This document shows, piece after piece, positions 26,095 to 34,397 of a DNA stretch of 64,000 nt. Both the position numbers and the translations under genes were made by a program. A model generated the notes under the pieces. The model saw only the letters and a program-made list of their open reading frames with translations, had not been told where the DNA came from and did no database searches. How positions within the stretch are numbered: position 1 is the first letter of the stretch; each line of letters begins with the position of its first letter. The stretch comes from SKPS01 sp964469215 (GTDB taxonomy: Bacteria; Bacteroidota; Bacteroidia; Bacteroidales; SKPS01), in the NCBI GenBank assembly GCA_964469215.1, contig CAYXYB010000002.1, positions 62,001 to 126,000 on the forward strand. The letters are read 5' to 3'.

Positions 26095-26379
26095 TCATAT
26101 CATTGTCAAAAATATTATCACAACACCAATAAAAGTTACCAGGAGTATTCCCCTTCCGGTATTCTCGTATCTGGCGTGCTTAAGATATGGTATATAAATA
26201 AAGATATTGAGAAAAATGCTTGTCATGCGAATAGTATCCTCCAGCAGGATTGTTTCACCATCATTGAACCAGATCTCTGCACCCCTGTTGAGCAACCATA
26301 ATATTAAATACCCGGCAATGGGGGTCAAAATACCAAGGACGATTCCCAAAATCACATTATTTTGCTTGAGTAGTTTCAT
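26095..26379 (-). CDS. Small three-TM membrane protein between surE and lpxB
   Basis: A 94-residue hydrophobic protein with three predicted membrane segments (about 10-30, 48-65, 73-93). I do not recognise a characterised family. The gene overlaps the end of surE by 23 bases and ends 33 bases before lpxB, so it is translated as part of the operon. Its conserved-looking position suggests an accessory role in lipid A or envelope synthesis, which is conjecture. Confidence 0.65.
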   Translation of the reverse strand: MKLLKQNNVILGIVLGILTPIAGYLILWLLNRGAEIWFNDGETILLEDTIRMTSIFLNIFIYIPYLKHARYENTGRGILLVTFIGVVIIFLTMI

Positions 26380-27196
26380 CCGAATGTGTTGTTGCAGTTG
26401 ATTCTATCAGGTTTTGACCGATGCTTTGCCATCCGTGGAAATGGGGAAAAGATGCAAATGCGGTAAAATCAAAATGGACAGGGACAACACTAATCCAGTT
26501 ATTTTCCATTGCAGCAAGATCGGTGTCGTTGCCGTTGTCGGTATTGACAAAGGTGCCTTTAAGCCAGAAATAGGGTTGTTCATGGGGATCAATCCTTTCT
26601 TCAAATTCTTCCTGCCAGTAACCTATTGCCTGCCTGCATACCTTAACTCCTTTTATTTGATCAACTCGTTCAGCAACTGGAATATTGACGTTGAGACACA
26701 CATTTGGTGGTAGCCCATTATTTAAGGTATCAGAAATAATACCGGCAATATAATGCCTTAGATGTTCCAGTGGAGCTTTATGATCAAAGTCGTTCAAAGA
26801 GAAACCTACAGAGGGTATCCCGGCCATAGCCCCTTCGAATGCAGCTGCCATTGTGCCGGAATAGATGATGTTGACTGAAGCATTTGAACCATGGTTAATA
26901 CCGGAAAGCAGCAGATCGGGCTTACCCTTCAATATCCGTCTAAGGGCAATTTTCACGCAATCAACGGGAGTGCCTTCAACAGCCACATAAATAACAGCAC
27001 CGTTAGGTGGTAAGGTTTTATATCTTAAAGGTGACTTTGTGGTTATAGCATGTGCCATACCGGACATCCCCTCACGGGGAGCAATAACCACCACATTACC
27101 AAATTCAGATGCCACAGATATCAGAAATCTTATCCCCGGCGCATTAATACCGTCGTCATTGGTTATGAGAATGGTTGGTTTTTTATAATCAAACAT
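26357..27196 (-). CDS. surE: 5'/3'-nucleotidase SurE
   Basis: A metal-dependent nucleoside monophosphate phosphatase, cytoplasmic and linked to stress survival. The metal motif ILITNDDGINAPG is at the N-terminus, followed by VVVIAPREGMSGM and GINHGSNASVNIIYSGTMAAA. The ATG at 27196 is chosen because the -7 promoter box lies at 27221-27228, upstream of it; a frame to 27223 would overlap that box. The protein is then 279 residues, normal for the family. Confidence 0.93.
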   Translation of the reverse strand: MFDYKKPTILITNDDGINAPGIRFLISVASEFGNVVVIAPREGMSGMAHAITTKSPLRYKTLPPNGAVIYVAVEGTPVDCVKIALRRILKGKPDLLLSGINHGSNASVNIIYSGTMAAAFEGAMAGIPSVGFSLNDFDHKAPLEHLRHYIAGIISDTLNNGLPPNVCLNVNIPVAERVDQIKGVKVCRQAIGYWQEEFEERIDPHEQPYFWLKGTFVNTDNGNDTDLAAMENNWISVVPVHFDFTAFASFPHFHGWQSIGQNLIESTATTHSDETTQAK

Positions 27197-27220
27197 AAAA
27201 GCAAAAAATAAGTTCGATGG

Positions 27221-27228
27221 CAAAGATA
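27221..27228 (-). promoter_or_regulatory. -7 promoter box for surE
   Basis: The minus-strand sequence TATCTTTG matches TAnnTTTG. It lies in the gap between maf and surE and implies that surE and the genes after it can be transcribed separately from the upstream operon, with a leader of about 20 bases. Confidence 0.5.
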
Positions 27229-27250
27229 ATGGAATAAGGGAGAAGCCGGG

Positions 27251-27838
27251 TTAAAAACGTTTGAGTTCTTCGTAAATTCTGTGGGTAGGCAAACCCATAA
27301 CGTTGAAATATGATCCTTCTATACGATCAATCCCTGTATATCCGATCCATTCCTGTATTCCGTAGGCTCCGGCTTTGTCGTATGGCCTGAAGGTGTCAAC
27401 ATAGTACTCAATGTCTTCATCAGAAAGAGGCAAGAACCACACCCTTGTCTCATCAGCAAACAGGATCTTTCTGGTTACTGACATCATGCATACACCGGTG
27501 TACACAACATGCATTTTGCCTCTCAACATTCTGAGCATAGCTATAGCTTCAGACTTATCGGCCGGTTTACCTATAACGTGGTCATCAAGTGCAACAACCG
27601 TATCTGCAGTAATGATGATTTCGTCAATAGCGAGCTTATCAATATTGAACTCGTAAGCCTTACGTTCTGCAAGGCATTTTGCCATTTCCTCAGGAGATTC
27701 GGGTAATCCGGGACATGCCTCATCAATTTCTTTAACCATTACGACAAAAGGTATCCCCAGGCTGTTCATCAGGGATGCTCTCCTGGGTGAGGCCGAAGCA
27801 AGGATTACCTTTTTATCTTTTATGTTTTCAGGCACCAT
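27251..27838 (-). CDS. maf: Maf-family nucleotide pyrophosphatase
   Basis: Hydrolyses non-canonical or excess NTPs (dTTP/UTP type by family) to monophosphates. Motifs: ILASASPRRASLM at the N-terminus, the ITADTVVALDD motif and GIQEWIGYTGIDRIEGSYFNVMGLP. The 195 residues are normal. The ATG at 27838 overlaps the stop codon of the prenyltransferase gene (TGATG), which supports coupled translation and rules against the TTG one codon upstream. Confidence 0.92.
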   Translation of the reverse strand: MVPENIKDKKVILASASPRRASLMNSLGIPFVVMVKEIDEACPGLPESPEEMAKCLAERKAYEFNIDKLAIDEIIITADTVVALDDHVIGKPADKSEAIAMLRMLRGKMHVVYTGVCMMSVTRKILFADETRVWFLPLSDEDIEYYVDTFRPYDKAGAYGIQEWIGYTGIDRIEGSYFNVMGLPTHRIYEELKRF

Positions 27839-28821
27839 CAAAAATGATCGATATTATATATCTGAAGAGATAGTATTCCGGCAACCATTATTATTCTGGC
27901 AAGCTGACTTACAGAATCGTAGTCGTCTTTCTCTTTAGCCACAATGGTCTTATAAATCATGTAGGCCATCATGAACTGAATTATAGCAAAATAGAATGAT
28001 GTAAGCTTGTAGTTTGTTCCGTACAGATGTATCTGTACCCAAAGTAAACCAGCCATTGACAATATTGTAAGCGAAACACATATCCATCTCACTGCCGGGA
28101 TACCTATTACTACAGGAAGGGTTCTGCATCCGTAACGCTTATCCCCTTCCATATCCTCTACATCTTTAATCATCTCCCTGATAAGTGTTACCAGGAAAGC
28201 AAATGCTGCGAGGAAAATTATAGAATCGGATACCCAGTTGTATTCAGCCCGGTTAAGAAGAACAACTCCGTTCCGGGTCATTGCAAAGACCTCAAATAGC
28301 CAAGAAACACCCAGAACAAGAGCCGACAGGAAAGCCACCACCATATTGCCCCAGAAAGGCTTCCTTTTATATCTCGCAGAATATAACCACAAAAGAAGTC
28401 CGGCGAGCAGATGTATGAAGACCAGTTTGAAATTGCCTGTCATAATCGATACCATCAGGCCCAATCCTATGCCTGATGCGGTCATCACAGCATGCAAAGG
28501 TATTGCGTAGGTAACAGGTATATAACGGTCGAGAATAATATCTTCACCTTTATTTAACTGATCTATTCTGATATCAAAATAGTCGTTTATGACATAACCT
28601 GCCGCAGCAAGTAAAAGAATTGAAATAACCAGGCAACAAAAAATCCAGAATGGCATCTGCAGATCATACCCCTCTGATATCAGCAATGGCCTTATCAGGT
28701 AGTACCTCACCAGCACCATAGCAAGGATAATAACAATAAGATTCTGCCATCTGAATAGCCTGAGATAAGCATAGGGTTGGATAAAAAAACGGCTCATTAC
28801 CATTTTTAGATTTGCTTTCAT
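27838..28821 (-). CDS. UbiA-superfamily prenyltransferase, geranylgeranylglycerol-phosphate transferase-like
   Basis: An integral membrane prenyltransferase of 327 residues with about eight hydrophobic segments. The two Asp-rich motifs that bind Mg and prenyl diphosphate are present: NDYFDIRID (79-87) and DVEDMEGD (220-227). Homologues in Bacteroidota are often annotated as geranylgeranylglycerol-phosphate geranylgeranyltransferase, an archaeal ether-lipid enzyme. Whether this one makes an ether lipid or prenylates a quinone or other acceptor cannot be told from the sequence. It is coupled to maf and follows kdsC by 66 bases. Confidence 0.8.
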   Translation of the reverse strand: MKANLKMVMSRFFIQPYAYLRLFRWQNLIVIILAMVLVRYYLIRPLLISEGYDLQMPFWIFCCLVISILLLAAAGYVINDYFDIRIDQLNKGEDIILDRYIPVTYAIPLHAVMTASGIGLGLMVSIMTGNFKLVFIHLLAGLLLWLYSARYKRKPFWGNMVVAFLSALVLGVSWLFEVFAMTRNGVVLLNRAEYNWVSDSIIFLAAFAFLVTLIREMIKDVEDMEGDKRYGCRTLPVVIGIPAVRWICVSLTILSMAGLLWVQIHLYGTNYKLTSFYFAIIQFMMAYMIYKTIVAKEKDDYDSVSQLARIIMVAGILSLQIYNIDHF

Positions 28822-28887
28822 TGAATCCTCATTTTCGAAATTAACAGTAACGGTTTTTTATAATGAAAGTTTCGAAATTATTTCATT

Positions 28888-29409
28888 TCACCAGTGAAAA
28901 GCATCATCGTTCATCCATTTACCCTGCAAACGCATTACCTGTTCAATAATATCCCTCACACAACCTCTGCCTCCCGGGTATATAGATATATAATCTACTG
29001 ATGATCTTACCTCCCATGCAGCATCAGCCGGACAACATGAAACCCAAGCTTTTTTTATCATCCTGAGATCTGGTATATCATCTCCCATCACGAGAACATC
29101 CTCTTTTTTCAGAGAATGCCGGGTACAATATTCATTAAAAACCTTCAGCTTGTCATCAGCCCCGATAAAAACATCGTGAATGCCGACTTTTTTGAACCTC
29201 TCGACAATACCGGTTGAAAATGCACCTGTTATGACGCAGATTCTGTAACCATTTTTCAGTGCAAGCTGCAGTGCATAACCATCTCTCGAATGTGTTGATC
29301 GTATCATATCACCATTCTCCATGATGTAAACCACTCCATCGGAAAATACGCCATCGTAATCGAATACAAATGTTGTTATGTCAACCAGCCTTTCTTTATA
29401 GTTTTTCAT
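28888..29409 (-). CDS. kdsC: 3-deoxy-D-manno-octulosonate 8-phosphate phosphatase (KdsC-like HAD)
   Basis: A small cap-less HAD phosphatase of 173 residues that gives KDO from KDO-8-phosphate. Motifs: FDYDGVFSDG (16-25, D17/D19), the Thr-type motif CVITGAFS, Lys and MGDDIPDLRMI. It begins one base after the DUF2520 gene's stop codon, so the two are translated together. YrbI-type HAD proteins also act on other nonulosonates, but a KDO role fits the nearby lpxB and heptose genes. Confidence 0.9.
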   Translation of the reverse strand: MKNYKERLVDITTFVFDYDGVFSDGVVYIMENGDMIRSTHSRDGYALQLALKNGYRICVITGAFSTGIVERFKKVGIHDVFIGADDKLKVFNEYCTRHSLKKEDVLVMGDDIPDLRMIKKAWVSCCPADAAWEVRSSVDYISIYPGGRGCVRDIIEQVMRLQGKWMNDDAFHW

Positions 29410-30204
29410 TCATGATAATTTTTCGAAATCTGCAATTGAATCTGAGATCATTCGGTAAAGTTGCTGAATTCCGGGATACTTCCCTAGCATACTAAGGTGC
29501 TTGTCGATCGTTGTCATATCTCCCCGCCTGGCAGGGCCTGTCTGCACAAGTGCCGGGTTGTTTTCTGATGCTTTGCGGAAAGTTTCCTGCACCAGAGGTC
29601 TCAGAATATCACTTTCCAAATTGTTGACTTTCATCAGATGTTCAGCCAGTGCAAGCAGATGATTTGTGAAGTTGCATGAGATAACTGCAGCAATATGGAG
29701 CAGTAGCCTTTGTTCCGAATTATAAAGATGATAATTGAAACCGGCTGATTCTGCAAGCAATACTAATTGGCTAAGCAAGTTTTCGTCTGAGGCTTCAATG
29801 CAGAGAGGGATCTCTGTCGGAGAAAGCTCTCTGCCTGTGGTAAGAGTCTGTAAAGGATATAGAACACCCGACCTGTCACAAACATCAGTAAGTGAACTCA
29901 ACGGAAAAGACCCGGAGGTATGACAGACTATTCCATTAAAACTTTTGAGATTGGATGCCACTTCCCCGATATGTCCATCCGTAACAGCAATAATTATCAA
30001 GTCTGATTTTTCTGCAAGAATTTGTATGTCATCAACCAGATCTGCAGAAAACCTTTTGTCGATACCTTTAGCTTTAGCGGCATTGACGTTCCTTACCAGA
30101 ACACCCGACAAAGAAATATCAGAAACCGATAATAGACGGGCAAAATGCCAGGCTACATTACCTGTTCCAATTATACCTATACGCTCAATCCTGATTTCAG
30201 ACAT
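29410..30204 (-). CDS. Rossmann-fold DUF2520 protein
   Basis: A predicted NAD(P)-binding protein of 264 residues. The N-terminal Rossmann fold begins IGIIGTGNVAWHFARLL (residues 8-24), and a helical DUF2520 domain makes up the second half (ISCNFTNHLLALAEHL, GPARRGDMTTIDKHL). The family resembles 6-phosphogluconate and ProC-type dehydrogenases, but no reaction has been assigned to it to my knowledge. It sits directly upstream of kdsC. Confidence 0.82.
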   Translation of the reverse strand: MSEIRIERIGIIGTGNVAWHFARLLSVSDISLSGVLVRNVNAAKAKGIDKRFSADLVDDIQILAEKSDLIIIAVTDGHIGEVASNLKSFNGIVCHTSGSFPLSSLTDVCDRSGVLYPLQTLTTGRELSPTEIPLCIEASDENLLSQLVLLAESAGFNYHLYNSEQRLLLHIAAVISCNFTNHLLALAEHLMKVNNLESDILRPLVQETFRKASENNPALVQTGPARRGDMTTIDKHLSMLGKYPGIQQLYRMISDSIADFEKLS

Positions 30205-30224
30205 AAACTGAGAAATAATACCAA

Positions 30225-31496
30225 CTAACCATTTCCGCGGCGTAAAGATAACAAAAACTGTTTCAGAAATCTGACGTCTTCAACCGAGAAGAGGTAACAG
30301 CGAAAAGGTGACCGAGTCATCCTCTGGAAAATGATCAGGTTATAAATTAAGGAAGAACTATAAGTTATTGATGCAGCCATAGCTCCACCCTTCAATCCAA
30401 AATGAGGAATCAGGAGATAACAGCTGACAATAATAACAACGAGTCCGAGGATTGATCCTATAGTGTTGATATAGTGCTTGCCAAGTCCGGCAAAGTGGTG
30501 CGCAAAGATCATGCTTGCAGCCATAAACACCATTCCCGGAGCCAGTAGGAGAATTATACTGTGTAAACCGGCATATTGCCCTCCGAAAACTTTTAGATAA
30601 AATTCTTCAGGCAGAATAACAAGCCCGCCGGCAATGATGGCTGACAATACAATGACGAACCTCAGTAATTTCAGAGTAATTGAAGCAGCACCGGCCCCCT
30701 TGTCCAAATTGGCAATATGAGAATACTGGACTATAGCAATGCTTTTGGGAAATAACCATAAACCATCCGCAAGCTTATTACCAATCTCAAAAATTCCCAG
30801 GCTTGCCCTCCCAAGATATGATTCAACAAAGTAATACCCCAACCTGTAGTTGAAAAACTGAGCCAGGTTAGCAATCTGTACAAAGAAACCATAACGCAGG
30901 ACAGATCTTAATAATCCTTTCGTTTCCGTTTTTTTATGATGTCTGGTTGCATTTATAATGATAACAGTTCCGATTATCATCTGAATACCGCCTGAAACAT
31001 AGATTGATATCAGATAGCCATTTATTCCGGGGTTTTTAAATACATAGAAAATCAGAACAATTACACTAATAAGAATGATGTACTGAATGAACGAAATAAG
31101 ATTCATGGTTCTGATCATCTGCTTGCCTACCAGAACATTCTGGTTTACAAACCCTATCCCAAGAATCAGTGACAGAAAGAATATGTGCTGATGATAGTTC
31201 ACCGGTTCGATCCTGAAAGACATATAAACCAAGGTTCCGATTATGGCTGATATCAGGCACCATCCATAAGCCAACTGAATTATCCGTTTCAGGCTGTATC
31301 TGGGGATTAGGAAGACGACCCCACTTCCTCCACCCAGATTGTTGAGCATCTGGATTACAGTAATAGCAAGAAGTATAAGGCCAATTGTACCAAGGTTTTC
31401 CGCCCCCAGCATCCTGGCGTTGATAAGGAGGATGAGAAAAGTCACCAACGCATTGATAACCCTGACAATAGTTGTATTAAGGATGTTGTTGAACAT
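30225..31496 (-). CDS. Polysaccharide flippase (Wzx/MOP superfamily)
   Basis: A polytopic protein of about 423 residues with roughly 12-14 hydrophobic segments and no soluble domain, in the polysaccharide-transport branch of the MOP superfamily. It would flip undecaprenyl-linked glycans across the inner membrane. The N-terminal NTTIVRVINALVTFLILLIN resembles other Wzx proteins. The ATG at 31496 is preferred over the GTG one codon earlier. It follows the glycosyltransferase gene with almost no gap, so flipping and transfer are expressed together. Confidence 0.84.
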   Translation of the reverse strand: MFNNILNTTIVRVINALVTFLILLINARMLGAENLGTIGLILLAITVIQMLNNLGGGSGVVFLIPRYSLKRIIQLAYGWCLISAIIGTLVYMSFRIEPVNYHQHIFFLSLILGIGFVNQNVLVGKQMIRTMNLISFIQYIILISVIVLIFYVFKNPGINGYLISIYVSGGIQMIIGTVIIINATRHHKKTETKGLLRSVLRYGFFVQIANLAQFFNYRLGYYFVESYLGRASLGIFEIGNKLADGLWLFPKSIAIVQYSHIANLDKGAGAASITLKLLRFVIVLSAIIAGGLVILPEEFYLKVFGGQYAGLHSIILLLAPGMVFMAASMIFAHHFAGLGKHYINTIGSILGLVVIIVSCYLLIPHFGLKGGAMAASITYSSSLIYNLIIFQRMTRSPFRCYLFSVEDVRFLKQFLLSLRRGNG

Positions 31497-31500
31497 CACA

Positions 31501-32676
31501 TCATTTAGTTAATACTGACCTGTATATCCATGCAATTTTCATCCCCACAACTCTTTCATCAAAAAGTTCCGTGGCTTTTTGCCTGATTAGCCCGCTGTTG
31601 AATGTGTGGGTCTTTCCTTCCAGGATTCTAATCATAAGCTCAAGCAATGCATTCTCATCTCCGGGTTCAATAAGATAACCACACATATCATCAACTATCT
31701 CGGGAATGCCTCCTACTTTTGTTGCAATAACTGGAATACCGCATGAAAATGCCTCAGGTATAACGACAGGCATGTTTTCATAATTACTGAACAATAAAAG
31801 CATATCGGAATTTGAAAGCTCTCCTGCAAGAGTTTCAGCATTCAACATCCCTTCGAAAACAGCATGATTCCCTTCTGGCATAAGCTGTTGTGCCATTTGT
31901 CTCATCTCTTCAAAATCCTTCCCGTCACCAATAAACCTAACCTTAAAATCATCCCTGAGTGATGCCAGCCTTGCAGTTACCCTGATTATTCCGGAAATAT
32001 TTTTAGCTCTGTTGTCGAATGTTGACACATGGACGAATGTGTAAAGCCTGGTTTCAGATCTGATTCTGCCGGGAATAAACAGCCGTGTATCAACAACATT
32101 AGGGATAACAATATACTTCTTGTTTTTTAAGCCGAGTTTTTCCATAGCATTTCTAAGATGTTCCGATACCGGCATTACCGCGTCTGCATGCGCAACAACA
32201 ATCCTGGTTGCCATTCTTCGGAGAAATCCCCTGTAGAAAAAGTTCTGCGGCAGATACCTCGACCAATGCTCCGTAATAACATAAGGAATATCATGAAAAA
32301 TTTTTACTATCAGCGCAAAAACTCCCATTCGGGTCAGAACATGGATATGATTTATATCGGGTTTCCCAAAAGTTCTTACTCCTAATTTCCATAGTCGGCT
32401 CCAGCACAACAACATCCTTATTGTATTAATAAAGCCTGCTACAAAGGAAATGTTGTTCTTCAGATACCACATGTAGATTACAGGAATACCATCAACATTG
32501 GCAATCAGAGGTTCTTTGCATTTTGAAATATCCTCTGTGCCATCCGCATACAGCACAAACACGTCTGCAACTTCTCTAACAGACCTGGCATGACCTAAAA
32601 CAAAAATGCCCCACATCGGATCATCCGGCAGGGGAAACCATCTTGGCAGAAAGAATACCTTAGTTTTATCATTCAT
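31501..32676 (-). CDS. Family 4 glycosyltransferase
   Basis: A GT-B fold glycosyltransferase of 391 residues. The N-terminal domain contains VFFLPRWFPLPDDPMWGIFV and the acceptor-side loop ITEHWSRYLP; the C-terminal GT4 domain has VIPNVVDTRLF, FVHVSTFDNRAKN and the donor-binding stretch PEAFSCGIPVIATKVGGIPE. It probably adds a sugar to a cell-surface polysaccharide. It is the first gene of the minus-strand envelope block and starts six bases downstream of a -7 promoter box. Confidence 0.88.
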   Translation of the reverse strand: MNDKTKVFFLPRWFPLPDDPMWGIFVLGHARSVREVADVFVLYADGTEDISKCKEPLIANVDGIPVIYMWYLKNNISFVAGFINTIRMLLCWSRLWKLGVRTFGKPDINHIHVLTRMGVFALIVKIFHDIPYVITEHWSRYLPQNFFYRGFLRRMATRIVVAHADAVMPVSEHLRNAMEKLGLKNKKYIVIPNVVDTRLFIPGRIRSETRLYTFVHVSTFDNRAKNISGIIRVTARLASLRDDFKVRFIGDGKDFEEMRQMAQQLMPEGNHAVFEGMLNAETLAGELSNSDMLLLFSNYENMPVVIPEAFSCGIPVIATKVGGIPEIVDDMCGYLIEPGDENALLELMIRILEGKTHTFNSGLIRQKATELFDERVVGMKIAWIYRSVLTK

Positions 32677-32682
32677 TCAGGG

Positions 32683-32690
32683 CAAAGGTA
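32683..32690 (-). promoter_or_regulatory. -7 box just upstream of the glycosyltransferase start codon
   Basis: The minus-strand TACCTTTG matches TAnnTTTG and ends only six bases before the ATG at 32676. If used, the transcript would start at or within a few bases of the start codon. Confidence 0.45.
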
Positions 32691-32748
32691 GAAAACTATA
32701 CGAATGTAATTTTTCACATAATTTTTCCATAGATAAATATTTTCTTTG

Positions 32749-32756
32749 TAATTTTG
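32749..32756 (+). promoter_or_regulatory. -7 box for tRNA-His
   Basis: TAATTTTG matches TAnnTTTG and ends 13 bases before the tRNA. A TTG at the usual -33 distance is not seen. Confidence 0.5.
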
Positions 32757-32769
32757 CAGGCTCAAAACG

Positions 32770-32843
32770 GTGGTTGTAGCTCAGTCGGTTAGAGCGCCAG
32801 ATTGTGGATCTGGAGGTCGTCGGTTCGAGCCCGATCTTCCACC
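32770..32843 (+). tRNA. tRNA-His (anticodon GTG) with two acceptor-stem mismatches
   Basis: The cloverleaf is clear: D arm from GTAGCTC, anticodon stem CCAGA/TCTGG with loop TTGTGGA (anticodon at 32804-32806), T arm GTCGG-TTCGAGC-CCGAT. A G at 32769 supplies the encoded G-1 and the discriminator is C (32843), the identity pair of histidine tRNA. The acceptor stem reads GTGGTTG against CTTCCAC, so positions 5-68 and 6-67 are T-T. The usual 3' strand would be CAACCAC. No CCA is encoded. Confidence 0.9.
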
Positions 32844-32854
32844 CAAAACAAATA

Positions 32855-32890
32855 AGGGTGCTATTATAATGGCACCCTCTTGTTTTTTTA
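32855..32890 (+). terminator. Intrinsic terminator after tRNA-His
   Basis: Stem AGGGTGC/GCACCCT (32855-32861 and 32872-32878) with a 10-base loop is followed by a T-rich run (CTTGTTTTTTT). It ends the tRNA-His transcript before the convergent LamG protein gene. Confidence 0.8.
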
Positions 32891-32921
32891 ACACATTCTG
32901 TCTTAAATTGTTATATCCGGA

Positions 32922-34139
32922 TCACTTTACCATTTTGAAAACCCGCCTCTCTCCTGCACCTTCAATCACGACCTGATAAATCCCTGGCGATAATGATCCG
33001 GTGTTAAGCCTGAGATGATTATCCTCAACCTGAACAGAACCCATAACAGTTTGGCCGGCAAGATTCATGACACTGATCTTGTAATAACCTGCAGGCATAA
33101 TAAGAACTATCTCATCCAAAAAGGGATTTGGATATACTATGAACCTTTCATTTTCAAGACCTTCACCAACCGAAGAACAGTCTACAAAGGTAATTTCAAT
33201 GGTATCGACAGCAATACAATTGTGTATATTCACTGCAGCAACTGAGACCAGGGATGTGCCAACACCCAAAAATGTAGTATCAACAGTTATCTGTTGAGTG
33301 GTGTCTCCAGTTGACCAGAGATATGATACAAACCCCGGTCCGGCATTAAGAGTAACAACGTTGTTACTGCAGATAACAACATCACTTCCAAGATCAACCG
33401 TCGGAGGATTTGCAACACAAGGGTCAAGCCCTCCCAGCAATGTCACTTCAGCGTCGGTGAGGAAATTGTTGAATATTGCAATTGAACCGATCTGTATCGT
33501 GTCATCCTCCTGATTGTTGTCAGCAAAGAACAGCAACAGAGGAGTCATGGCAAACCTGCCGTCGACAACCTGCAGATTGCCATCAAGCCACAGGTCTCCG
33601 TTAATATAGTACCTGTAAAAGCTATCAAGGCAAACCGAAATAACCATTCTGTACCATACTCCCGGACTGATTGAATCAGGGGTGTACCCGGTTGTTGCTG
33701 TACCTATGGTGCTGTTTATGCCAGGAGACTGGGGCTTTATAAAACATTCACCATCATTCATATTGGTCGAATCTGTCTGATGAAATGTATGCCACATGTC
33801 GAAATTATGAACCATAAAATCAAACATCAGGGCATACCTGTTCACAGAGTCACCACCACCGTTAGGTAAGATCTGATGATAACATTTGTAATAGTTGCCT
33901 GTATCAATACTGACTGCTGTATCACCATAATAGGCCCCGGGAGTCCATTCATGGGTTCCGACAAGAATGAGGTCATCACCAACAGTTGCCTTCGTAAGGT
34001 TGTTTGTATCCTGAAATTTCCAGTAGCCAACAAGAGATGGCCATTGCGCTGGGTCAATTTCCTGAGCAAATGTGATGGCCGGCAACCATGCAAACAAAAC
34101 AAATACCGGCAAAATCTTCTGAACAAATCCCTTTTCCAT
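32922..34139 (-). CDS. Secreted LamG-domain protein with T9SS sorting domain
   Basis: An exported protein of about 405 residues. A signal peptide (EKGFVQKILPVFVLFAWLP) is followed by a LamG/concanavalin-like domain (about 25-245: GYWKFQDTNNL, WYRMVISVCLDSFYRYYING, IGSIAIFNNFLTDAEV). A short Ig-like segment comes next (LGSDVVICSNNVVTLNAGPG), then a type A T9SS sorting domain (FIVYPNPFLDEI ... GAGERRVFKMVK). The ATG at 34139 is chosen because a -7 box occupies 34182-34189. It is likely a surface or extracellular carbohydrate-binding protein; the ligand is unknown. Confidence 0.84.
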   Translation of the reverse strand: MEKGFVQKILPVFVLFAWLPAITFAQEIDPAQWPSLVGYWKFQDTNNLTKATVGDDLILVGTHEWTPGAYYGDTAVSIDTGNYYKCYHQILPNGGGDSVNRYALMFDFMVHNFDMWHTFHQTDSTNMNDGECFIKPQSPGINSTIGTATTGYTPDSISPGVWYRMVISVCLDSFYRYYINGDLWLDGNLQVVDGRFAMTPLLLFFADNNQEDDTIQIGSIAIFNNFLTDAEVTLLGGLDPCVANPPTVDLGSDVVICSNNVVTLNAGPGFVSYLWSTGDTTQQITVDTTFLGVGTSLVSVAAVNIHNCIAVDTIEITFVDCSSVGEGLENERFIVYPNPFLDEIVLIMPAGYYKISVMNLAGQTVMGSVQVEDNHLRLNTGSLSPGIYQVVIEGAGERRVFKMVK

Positions 34140-34181
34140 CTTTTTTGAATTTTGATTATGGTATTGAAAAAAAATTACAGC

Positions 34182-34189
34182 CAAAGGTA
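34182..34189 (-). promoter_or_regulatory. -7 box for the LamG protein gene
   Basis: The minus-strand TACCTTTG matches TAnnTTTG and lies about 40 bases upstream of the ATG at 34139. It overlaps the alternative start at 34184, which is therefore rejected. Confidence 0.5.
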
Positions 34190-34397
34190 AATATTATTCA
34201 CATTTAACGAAATCGTTAAATATTCGTGTTAAAAGAATTAATTTATCAGATGAGGAATAATTAAACCATTTAAACCTCTTATTGCAATAAAAACACGAAG
34301 AAAATTGAACTTACGTATTTCAGCATCAACTTAATTAGCAACCAATTATATTCTACATCAACAACTTACTAATATACCAATCTGCTAATTAACAAAT

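Noticed and set aside
32770..32976. 68-residue plus-strand reading frame beginning with GTG
   Set aside because: It starts on the first base of tRNA-His and runs through its terminator; the apparent protein is a translation of the tRNA.
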